Below are positions 1 to 9,510 of a stretch of 13,314 bases of DNA, in pieces. Source of the stretch: Chloroflexota bacterium (GTDB lineage: Bacteria > Chloroflexota > Dehalococcoidia > SAR202 > UBA826); NCBI GenBank assembly GCA_002696685.1, contig NZSI01000052.1:5148-18461 (forward strand), written 5' to 3'. A model generated the notes under the pieces. It ran no database searches. It saw only the letters and a list, made by a program, of their open reading frames with translations, and had not been told where the DNA came from. Each line of letters begins with the position of its first letter. The first letter of the stretch is position 1. The translations under genes and the position numbers were made by a program.

Positions 1-1287
1 TTCACCGCACGCACACGCAAGGAGCTGGGAACAAAAGATGGGTTTCTGGTGGTGACCCTTTTCTGGGCAGTACTAGGGACCGCCGGATGCTTGCCGTTAC
101 TGCTGTCATCAGCAGTTGAACTGTCGATCACCGATGCGGTTTTTGAGTCTCTCAGTGGATTAACGACCACGGGTGCGACCGTAATTTCGGGGCTGGACTC
201 TCTCCCAAAATCCATCCTTTTCTATCGTCAATTGCTACAATGGTTAGGCGGTCTCGGAATCATCGTCCTGGCCATGGCTCTTCTCCCAATGCTTGGGGTC
301 GGCGGCATGCAGCTTTACCGGGCCGAAAGCCCTGGGCCGATTAAAGACCGCAAGCTCGTTCCACGATTGGCAGAAACCGCAAAGGCCCTCTGGTATATTT
401 ATTTCTCGCTAACCATCGTCTGTGCTATTGCCTACTGGGTCGCGGGCATGGAGCCTTTTGACGCGATCAGCCATAGCCTAAGCACTGTATCTATCGGGGG
501 GTTTTCAACACATGATGCAAGCCTCGCCTATTTCGAGAACTCAGCAGTGGATGGAGTGGCGATCATTTTCATGTTTATTGCCGGGATAAACTTCGCACTT
601 CATTTCACCGCATGGCAGCGCCGCACGGGTCGCCAGTACCTCTTGGACCCCGAGTTTCTATTTTATTCCTTTATACTAATTACTATATCGATAGTTACTG
701 TGTTTGTTCTCTACTTTTCGGAGGTCTATGTCAGTGCCTCTGAATCCATTATGAAAGGTATTTTCCAGGTGGTTTCCATCGCTACCACCACAGGATTCAC
801 TACCGCCGACTTTAGTTCCTGGCCCCTTTTCCTACCTTATTTGCTTTTATATGCTGCGATTATCGGTGCCTGCGCTGGATCAACTGGTGGCGGCATGAAA
901 ATGATTCGTATTTTGTTGATCTTTAAGCAAGGATTCCGCGAGGTACAACGCCTCATCCATCCAAAAGCGATCATTCCGATTAAGCTTGGTGGTAATGTCG
1001 TCAGTGATAGAGTGATTGAAGCGGTCTGGGGGTTTTTCGCCGTTTACGTAATGGCCTTCATGGTCATGTTACTCGCCTTGCTGGCGACGGGCCTAGACAT
1101 CATTACGGCTTTCAGCGCGGTGGGCGCATGCATTAACAATCTTGGGCCTGGCCTGGCCGATGTGGCTGAGACTTATGGTCATCTTCCTGTCATGGCAAAA
1201 TGGATATTGTGTTTTGCAATGTTGCTCGGCCGACTCGAAGTTTTTACATTGCTTGTATTGTTCACTCCAATGTTCTGGCGCCGCTAG
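1..1287 (+). CDS. trkH: Trk system potassium uptake protein TrkH (5' end cut by window)
   Basis: Membrane subunit of the Trk K+ uptake system, which works with the cytoplasmic NAD-binding regulator TrkA. The frame is open from base 1, so the start lies outside the window. About 428 residues are visible against about 483 in E. coli TrkH, so roughly 55 N-terminal residues are missing; the GTG at 49 is internal, because the preceding codons (TRKELGTKDGF) still match the family. All four selectivity-filter loops with their glycines are visible: TTTGAT (163-180), STVSIGGFST (481-510), SIATTTGFTT (775-804) and NNLGPG (1135-1152). The intramembrane-loop sequence CAGSTGGGMK lies between filters 3 and 4. 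The C-terminus (GRLEVFTLLVLFTPMFWRR) is complete and family-typical. The rest is strongly hydrophobic, as expected for an inner-membrane protein. A trkA partner is likely to the left in related genomes, but it is not seen here. Confidence 0.97.
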   Translation, partial: FTARTRKELGTKDGFLVVTLFWAVLGTAGCLPLLLSSAVELSITDAVFESLSGLTTTGATVISGLDSLPKSILFYRQLLQWLGGLGIIVLAMALLPMLGVGGMQLYRAESPGPIKDRKLVPRLAETAKALWYIYFSLTIVCAIAYWVAGMEPFDAISHSLSTVSIGGFSTHDASLAYFENSAVDGVAIIFMFIAGINFALHFTAWQRRTGRQYLLDPEFLFYSFILITISIVTVFVLYFSEVYVSASESIMKGIFQVVSIATTTGFTTADFSSWPLFLPYLLLYAAIIGACAGSTGGGMKMIRILLIFKQGFREVQRLIHPKAIIPIKLGGNVVSDRVIEAVWGFFAVYVMAFMVMLLALLATGLDIITAFSAVGACINNLGPGLADVAETYGHLPVMAKWILCFAMLLGRLEVFTLLVLFTPMFWRR

Positions 1288-1331
1288 TTTGCGAAAATAA
1301 TTACTATTAACAATTTATGTAGGAAGTTTTT

Positions 1332-1616
1332 ATGTTATTTCATGTAACTCACACGCATGCCTACACAACATGCATGGCACACGATGAAAAGGGGAAGGCA
1401 AAATTTTCACAAACAATTTCAAATGCTGAAGAATCAGGAGTAAAAATTCATGGGGTCTATGCTGACCCTCCAGGCCACCAAATATTTTTGGTCGTTGAAA
1501 CTGATACGATGGAGCAATTAGTTAAATTCTTGGACCCTGTTATAGATTTCGGCGATTATGATGTGCGCCCTGTTTTGAATTTTTCAGCAGCGATGGCAAA
1601 TCTAAGCAATAATTAG
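1332..1616 (+). CDS. Small DUF3303-like protein of unknown function
   Basis: A 94-residue soluble protein with no signal peptide or membrane segment. The start is supported by a strong AGGAAG ribosome site at 1321-1326, 5 nt before the ATG. The N-terminus (MLFHVTHTHAYTTC) and the ending around DVRPVLNFSAAM resemble what I recall of the DUF3303 family, small proteins probably with a ferredoxin-like alpha/beta fold; this assignment rests on memory of the pattern, not a search. The first 17 residues hold H4, H7, H9, C14 and H17, a cluster that could bind a metal or ligand (inference). It lies 44 nt after trkH on the same strand, with no visible terminator between, so it may be co-transcribed. 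By hand count its G+C is about 40%, and it looks AT-richer than trkH. Its stop overlaps the convergent acyltransferase gene by 4 nt. No function can be assigned. Confidence 0.75.
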   Translation: MLFHVTHTHAYTTCMAHDEKGKAKFSQTISNAEESGVKIHGVYADPPGHQIFLVVETDTMEQLVKFLDPVIDFGDYDVRPVLNFSAAMANLSNN

Positions 1617-2470
1617 TGCTTATAGAATTTTGCACCTGAAGGTTGCCGGCGAAATCGTTTGTATTCCCATTGATATTGGGAAATCGCAAGCTTTACACAC
1701 TCTTCTACCGACTGATTGAGCCCGGCGACTGATTCTTCCAAGTTATCGCTATAAATATTAGGGCTGGCCTCCTGTATCACGGCCTTGAACCCTTTCCCTC
1801 CCGGCAGTCGCTCCGCAAACCCGGAAAACACCTTTGCTTTGGTGCGCTGCACTAGTTTGCTTACCAAGGTCATTGTAAAAGCTTGTTGACCAAAAAACGG
1901 CGCGTAGACTCCACTTTCATTTGGTGGCACCTGGTCAGGCAATATAGCCACGACTTCACCAGACTGAAGTGCCTTTAATAATTGGGCAACTCCTTTGCGG
2001 TCGGTGGGCACCATCGAGATACCGCTTCTTGAGCGGGCTTTCCTGCTGAGCACATCCAATGCTTGAATTTTTGGCGGCTGATACAGATAAGTAGTGGGAT
2101 GAATTTCACCGATGTAAAAGCCGAGCACCTCCCAGTTGCTGAGATGAGGGGCCAATAGGATCACCCCTTGTCCAGATTTTGCGGCAGCAATGAACCTCTG
2201 TAAACCGGCCGAATATTCACTACCAATAAGCGCTATAGTTTTATCCACAGGCAGAGCCCAAGCTTTGCCCATTTCTAATGCTGTGCAAGCGGTGTTTTTT
2301 AGGCTTTGTTTTGCAAGAACGGCTATCTCGCTCTTAGTTTTCTCCGGGAAACAGGTATTAAGATTTATTAAGGTAGTGGTTCGTGACCGGGTCGGGAATA
2401 CGTAAAGTACCGCGCCCCAAATCCGTGCAAACATGTGTAATACCGAGAGGGGCAGTACTGCACTGACCAT
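1613..2470 (-). CDS. LpxL/HtrB-family lipid A biosynthesis acyltransferase
   Basis: 285 residues, a little shorter than the usual 295-315 of this family. These inner-membrane enzymes transfer a secondary acyl chain from acyl-ACP to lipid A on the cytoplasmic face. Visible signatures are a hydrophobic N-terminus (about residues 2-25), the catalytic HX4E motif H109-L-S-N-W-E114, the ILPDQVPPNESGVYAPFFG block (about 177-194) and the C-terminal QYQWEYKRFRR (about 265-275), all family hallmarks. The ATG at 2470 is chosen because it is the first conventional start codon and has AAAGG 7 nt upstream. The frame stays open for 16 more codons upstream, but without ATG, GTG or TTG. Its counterpart in Pseudomonas lies at a similar place beyond glyQ. 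It is divergent from glyQ and convergent with the small gene at 1332. Which acyl chain or position it serves (lpxL, lpxM or lpxP type) cannot be told from sequence alone. Confidence 0.91.
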   Translation of the reverse strand: MVSAVLPLSVLHMFARIWGAVLYVFPTRSRTTTLINLNTCFPEKTKSEIAVLAKQSLKNTACTALEMGKAWALPVDKTIALIGSEYSAGLQRFIAAAKSGQGVILLAPHLSNWEVLGFYIGEIHPTTYLYQPPKIQALDVLSRKARSRSGISMVPTDRKGVAQLLKALQSGEVVAILPDQVPPNESGVYAPFFGQQAFTMTLVSKLVQRTKAKVFSGFAERLPGGKGFKAVIQEASPNIYSDNLEESVAGLNQSVEECVKLAISQYQWEYKRFRRQPSGAKFYKH

Positions 2471-2687
2471 CAGAAAGCCTTTAAAAAAGATATATGTAAG
2501 AGATTGGATGGCTCTTGCTCATTTCGCAACTTGTTAAGCCCTCTATTTTAGAGCGAATTCGACGAATAACAATGCAGAAAGTTTTTCTGATGTTCAGACG
2601 AAAAGTGAGAACACATGCACTTGTGGAATAGTTGCAAATAATCCAGCATAATCTCTAGGCTCTGATTTTCTGAACACAACCAGCCGC
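2471..2687. promoter_or_regulatory. Divergent intergenic region between the lipid A acyltransferase gene and glyQ
   Basis: 217 AT-rich nt that must carry promoters for both flanking genes. Three short dyads are visible: CTCTA-ttt-TAGAG at 2541-2553, CAGAAA-gtt-TTTCTG at 2575-2589, and TCTGA-tgt-TCAGA at 2586-2598, the last two sharing bases. A possible -10 (CATAAT, 2647-2652) precedes glyQ, but the nearest -35-like hexamer (TTGTGG, 2621-2626) is 20 nt away, too far for a standard sigma-70 promoter. No convincing promoter is seen for the minus-strand gene. I found no ORF or RNA gene here. In Pseudomonas a tag (3-methyladenine glycosylase) gene occupies this interval; here it is absent. Confidence 0.5.
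2575..2598. repeat. Two overlapping inverted repeats upstream of glyQ
   Basis: CAGAAA-gtt-TTTCTG (2575-2589) and TCTGA-tgt-TCAGA (2586-2598) share bases TCTG, so in RNA only one of the two stems could form at a time. No U-run follows either, so neither looks like an intrinsic terminator. They could be operator half-sites or a leader structure for glyQS, or chance in AT-rich DNA. Confidence 0.4.
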
Positions 2688-3617
2688 GTGAAAAAAAATA
2701 AGGACTTGAAAACATTTCAGGATCTGGTGTTTGCCCTGCAGCACTTCTGGGCCCAACAGGGGTGCGTCATAATGCAGCCGCTGGATCTGGAAGTCGGCGC
2801 CGGAACCTTCCATCCTGCAACTTTTCTACGCGCCATTGGCCCAGAATCCTGGAACACAGCCTACGTGCAGCCGTGCCGGCGGCCCACAGACGGACGTTAT
2901 GGTGAAAACCCGAACCGCCTGCAGCACTATTATCAGTTTCAGGTGATTCTCAAGCCTTCACCACAGAATATACAGACAGTCTACCTAGAGTCCTTGGAAT
3001 ACCTCGGTATTGACATGAGCGTCCATGATGTCCGCTTTGTTGAAGACAACTGGGAGTCCCCGACTTTAGGAGCATGGGGGCTGGGCTGGGAAGTATGGCT
3101 GAATGGAATGGAGGTGACACAATTTACTTATTTCCAGCAGGTGGGCGGCCTGGAATGTCATCCAGTGAGCGGCGAAATTACGTACGGAATCGAACGCATC
3201 GCGATGTATCTGCAAGGGGTGGATAGTATTTACGATATCATCTGGACTGATGGGCCAGAAGGCTCTGTATCTTATGGGGATGTGTTCAAACAAAACGAAG
3301 TTGAAATGTCTGCCTATAATTTTGAGCACGCTGATACCCGGTTGCTTTTCAAGTATTTCGACGATTGTGAGCAACAATGCCGAACTCTCATAGAGAAAGG
3401 TCTCGCGCTTCCAGCGTATGAACAAGTTTTGAGAGCATCGCACTATTTCAACCTGCTTGACGCACGCAAAGCAATTTCGGTCACCGAACGACAGCGATTT
3501 ATTCTAAAGGTGCGCTCACTAGCAAGGCTGGTAGCCGAGGCCTATTTCGAAAGCCGAAAACGCCTTGGTTTTCCATTAGCAACTGACGAATTGCGAAAAG
3601 AGTACCTGGAACAATAA
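2688..3617 (+). CDS. glyQ: Glycine--tRNA ligase alpha subunit
   Basis: 309 residues (E. coli 303). It is the catalytic-core subunit of the bacterial alpha2-beta2 glycyl-tRNA synthetase, a class II enzyme that activates glycine with ATP and charges tRNA-Gly in the cytoplasm. Very high family conservation is visible: [20 protein letters not shown] (about residues 24-43), the motif-2 region [20 protein letters not shown] (60-79), the block around [20 protein letters not shown], and the motif-3-like [18 protein letters not shown]. The start is GTG at 2688: an in-frame stop lies at 2649-2651 and no ATG intervenes, and the resulting length fits the family. There is no good Shine-Dalgarno in front of it. 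It is followed after only 5 nt by glyS, so the two subunits are made from one operon, as in other Gammaproteobacteria. Confidence 0.98.
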   Translation: MKKNKDLKTFQDLVFALQHFWAQQGCVIMQPLDLEVGAGTFHPATFLRAIGPESWNTAYVQPCRRPTDGRYGENPNRLQHYYQFQVILKPSPQNIQTVYLESLEYLGIDMSVHDVRFVEDNWESPTLGAWGLGWEVWLNGMEVTQFTYFQQVGGLECHPVSGEITYGIERIAMYLQGVDSIYDIIWTDGPEGSVSYGDVFKQNEVEMSAYNFEHADTRLLFKYFDDCEQQCRTLIEKGLALPAYEQVLRASHYFNLLDARKAISVTERQRFILKVRSLARLVAEAYFESRKRLGFPLATDELRKEYLEQ

Positions 3618-3622
3618 ATATT

Positions 3623-5701
3623 ATGCCTTCTCGTGATTTTCTGGTTGAAATTGGCACGGAAGAACTCCCGCCTAAGGCTTTGGACAACCTGGCTGCGTCT
3701 CTGGAGCAGGGCATTGTAAAGGGCTTGAATCGTGAAGAGTTAAATTTCACAGCCTCCTACCGTTACGCAACACCCCGTCGGCTTGCTGTGCTCATTCACG
3801 AATTACAGCCGCAACAAGCGGACAAAACCATCGAACGGTTAGGCCCCGCCGTCAGCGCGGCTTTCACCGGACAAGGCGCCCCTACAAAAGCTGCACAGGG
3901 GTTCGCGCGCTCCTGCGGCGTTGCTGTCGAAGAACTTGATCGGTCGAAAAGTGGAGACGTTGAGAAGCTGGTATTCTCCCTCAAAGAATCCGGAAGGCCT
4001 GTCCAGGACCTTTTGCCTAGGCTTGTTCGAGATGCCCTTGAACAATTACCAGTTCCAAAAAGAATGCGCTGGGGAAACTCTCGAGAAGAGTTTGTGAGGC
4101 CTGTGCATTGGGTAGTCATGATGTATGGCAACAAGACAATCCCGGCGCTATTGCTCGGCGTAGAAGCTAACCATTTCTCCTACGGACACCGGTTCAACTT
4201 CAACAAAAAAATCCTAATCAAAAATGCGAAAGATTACGAAGCGCTGCTCGAAGAGAAAGGCGGGGTAATCCCTGATTTTAATAAACGTAAGGGTCTTATT
4301 CGGGAACTGGTCGAAAACGAAGGTGCCAAGGCCGGCGCTGTCGCGGTTATTGATGAGGCCTTGATCGATGAAGTGACCGGCCTTGTAGAATATCCGGTAG
4401 CTCTTACCGGTAAGTTTGAAGAAGAGTTCCTCGACCTGCCGCCGGAAGCTTTGATCCTTACGATGAAATCACACCAGAAATGCTTCTATCTTGTTGATAA
4501 GAAGGGCAAGCTACTCCCAAAATTTATTACTATCAGCAACCTTCAGAGCAAGGATCCTTCTAAAGTTGTGGAGGGCTATGAGCGCGTTATTCGCCCACGG
4601 CTTGCCGATGCTCGTTTCTTTTACGAAACCGATAAAAAGCACTCCCTCGAATCCCGGCTTCAGCAATTAAACACCGTCATTTTCCAGGAAAAACTAGGAA
4701 CGATTTATGAAAAATCCCAGCGTGTAGCGGCTCTCACAACCGCCATTGCAGAACGGATTGGTGCTGACTCCACTCTTTGTTCGCGGGCAGCGACTCTTGC
4801 CAAATGTGATCTGTTAACACTGATGGTCGGCGAATTTGCTGATCTTCAGGGCCTGATGGGATTTTATTACGCGTTGCACGACGGTGAGCCTGAAGAGCTT
4901 GCTCAAGCTCTCAACGAACAGTACATGCCGAGGTTTTCGGGCGATAGCTTGCCTAATTCTAAGACAGGTATCGCACTTGCTCTGGCTGACAAGTTGGACT
5001 CCATCGTCGGGATATTTGGAATAGGTCAGCCCCCGACTGGCTCGAAAGACCCCTTTGCTTTGCGGCGTTCTGCGATTGGAGTATTGCGTATCATTGTGGA
5101 AAAGGAACTAGACTTAGATCTTTTGTATTGCATTGAGCAGGCCGTTTCCGGATTCGAAGAAGCTAATCTGGCACAAAACACAGCCGACGAGGTATTTGAA
5201 TTCATGCTGGAACGATTCAAGGCATGGTTTATGGATAAAGAGATTACCGTCGAAGAGTTTCAGTCGGTATTCGTTGTAAGGCCGACACGCCCTCTTGATT
5301 TCCATTTGCGCATTCTGGCAGTTCACAATTTTAACCTCCTGCCAGAATCTGCCTCCCTCGCCGAGGCTAACAAACGCGTATCTAATTTACTTGCGAAGCA
5401 AAATTTCAACGCCGAGGATACAGCAGTCAAAGAAGAGCTGTTACAGGAGCCTGCTGAGAAAGCCCTTCACAGGGAGCTTGTAGATAAAATATTAGAAGTG
5501 GCGCCCTTGCTTGAGAAAGGCCTCTATAAAGAAGGGCTACAGACTTTAGCCTCCCTTAAGATCAGTGTCGACACTTTTTTCGATGAGGTGCTTGTAGTAT
5601 GCGAAGACGCCTCCCTGCGTGAAAACCGATTGGCGCTACTCCAGCAACTACGGGATCTATTTCTCCAGACAGCTGATATATCGCACCTGCATAAGAGCTA
5701 A
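3623..5701 (+). CDS. glyS: Glycine--tRNA ligase beta subunit
   Basis: 692 residues (E. coli 689). The beta subunit binds tRNA-Gly and is needed with GlyQ for charging. The N-terminus (RDFLVEIGTEELPPKAL) is the family signature. The middle contains the HD-like region around AKCDLLTLMVGEFADLQGLMG and NEQYMPRFSGDSLPNS, followed by the conserved GIFGIGQPPTGSKDPFALRR. The C-terminus has the DALR-type anticodon-binding domain around RILAVHNFNLLPESASLAEA and NKRVSNLL. ATG 3623 lies 5 nt after the glyQ stop; there is only a weak GGA about 12 nt upstream, so translation is probably coupled to glyQ. No frameshift or gap is seen. It is followed 33 nt later by gmhB on the same strand with no hairpin terminator in between. 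Confidence 0.98.
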   Translation: MPSRDFLVEIGTEELPPKALDNLAASLEQGIVKGLNREELNFTASYRYATPRRLAVLIHELQPQQADKTIERLGPAVSAAFTGQGAPTKAAQGFARSCGVAVEELDRSKSGDVEKLVFSLKESGRPVQDLLPRLVRDALEQLPVPKRMRWGNSREEFVRPVHWVVMMYGNKTIPALLLGVEANHFSYGHRFNFNKKILIKNAKDYEALLEEKGGVIPDFNKRKGLIRELVENEGAKAGAVAVIDEALIDEVTGLVEYPVALTGKFEEEFLDLPPEALILTMKSHQKCFYLVDKKGKLLPKFITISNLQSKDPSKVVEGYERVIRPRLADARFFYETDKKHSLESRLQQLNTVIFQEKLGTIYEKSQRVAALTTAIAERIGADSTLCSRAATLAKCDLLTLMVGEFADLQGLMGFYYALHDGEPEELAQALNEQYMPRFSGDSLPNSKTGIALALADKLDSIVGIFGIGQPPTGSKDPFALRRSAIGVLRIIVEKELDLDLLYCIEQAVSGFEEANLAQNTADEVFEFMLERFKAWFMDKEITVEEFQSVFVVRPTRPLDFHLRILAVHNFNLLPESASLAEANKRVSNLLAKQNFNAEDTAVKEELLQEPAEKALHRELVDKILEVAPLLEKGLYKEGLQTLASLKISVDTFFDEVLVVCEDASLRENRLALLQQLRDLFLQTADISHLHKS

Positions 5702-5734
5702 TAATACAGTGCCGATTTTTTAGAATAAGAATCC

Positions 5735-6278
5735 ATGAAAACTGTTGTTCTTGATAGAGATGGAGTAATCAACGAAGACACCGATGCTTATGTCAAAACA
5801 CCAGGTGAATGGGTTCCCATTCCGGGTAGCCTTGAGGCAATAGCGAGCTTGCACTCAGCCGGTTATCGGGTCGTAGTGGCCAGCAACCAGTCTGGCCTAA
5901 GTCGTGGCCTTTTTGATGAGCAGGCCTTGGCTAACATACACCATAAGTTCTGTTTGATGGCTGAAGAGGCTGGCGGATTCATTGATGGTATTTTCTTCTG
6001 CCCACATCTGCCGGAAGATAACTGCGATTGCAGGAAACCCGCTACAGGGTTGCTTGCTCAAATAGAAAAGCAATTCGCCTGTTCGCTTAAAGGCTGTTTT
6101 CTTGTCGGCGATCGTTATACCGATATACAAGCGGCCCTCTTGTTTGGCCTCAACCCTATTTTGGTAAGGACTGGCAAAGGTCTTGATACCGAAAAACAGC
6201 TCAGGGTTGAAAGTAACAATAGCGCACTGATTGTCGATAACTTGGCCATGGCAGTAACCGATATAATTCTAAAAGTTC

Positions 6279-6286
<8 letters not shown>
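5735..6286 (+). CDS. gmhB: D-glycero-beta-D-manno-heptose 1,7-bisphosphate 7-phosphatase
   Basis: 183 residues (E. coli 191). This cytoplasmic HAD-superfamily phosphatase removes the 7-phosphate of D,D-heptose bisphosphate during synthesis of ADP-heptose for the LPS inner core. HAD motif I is D7-R-D9-G-V-I-N (nucleophile and acid/base Asp). Motif II is the S50-N-Q-S region, with the conserved NQSGLSRG. The conserved R100-K101 follows the zinc loop, and motif IV is V124-G-D-R-Y-T-D130. The zinc-binding loop is C89-P-H91 ... C97-D-C99, more compact than the E. coli one. The neighbouring gene order glyS-gmhB-plsC matches Pseudomonas. A histidinol-phosphatase-like relative is an alternative, but the zinc loop and synteny favour GmhB. 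It overlaps the next gene by 8 nt, indicating co-translation; the ribosome site (AAGA, 4 nt before ATG) is weak. Confidence 0.94.
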
Positions 6287-9439
<3,153 letters not shown>

Positions 9440-9480
9440 CTAGGAAATGAGCCTTCAAAAAAAGCGATTGGCTGCATACC

Positions 9481-9510
9481 TTAATATCGGTAAATTTAAT
9501 GGAAAATCAA
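9481..9510 (-). promoter_or_regulatory. Candidate sigma-70 promoter for gyrB
   Basis: In the gap between recF and gyrB, read on the minus strand, TTGATT (9510-9505) and TATTAA (9486-9481) are separated by 18 nt. Each matches its consensus at four of six positions. The -35 hexamer overlaps the recF stop codon. The predicted start would leave a leader of about 40-45 nt before the gyrB ATG. A separate gyrB promoter is plausible because gyrase is usually needed in larger amounts than RecF, but this is a weak by-eye match. Confidence 0.3.

Noticed and set aside
49..51. GTG as the start of trkH
   Set aside because: The frame is open to base 1 and the codons before it still match TrkH, so the gene continues beyond the window.
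2541..2553. CTCTA-ttt-TAGAG as an intrinsic terminator
   Set aside because: A 5-bp, AT-rich stem without a following U-run, located between divergent gene starts where no transcript should end.
3066..3443. 125-codon open frame antisense to glyQ
   Set aside because: It lies fully inside highly conserved glyQ, has no recognisable domain or ribosome site, and is a shadow of the real gene.
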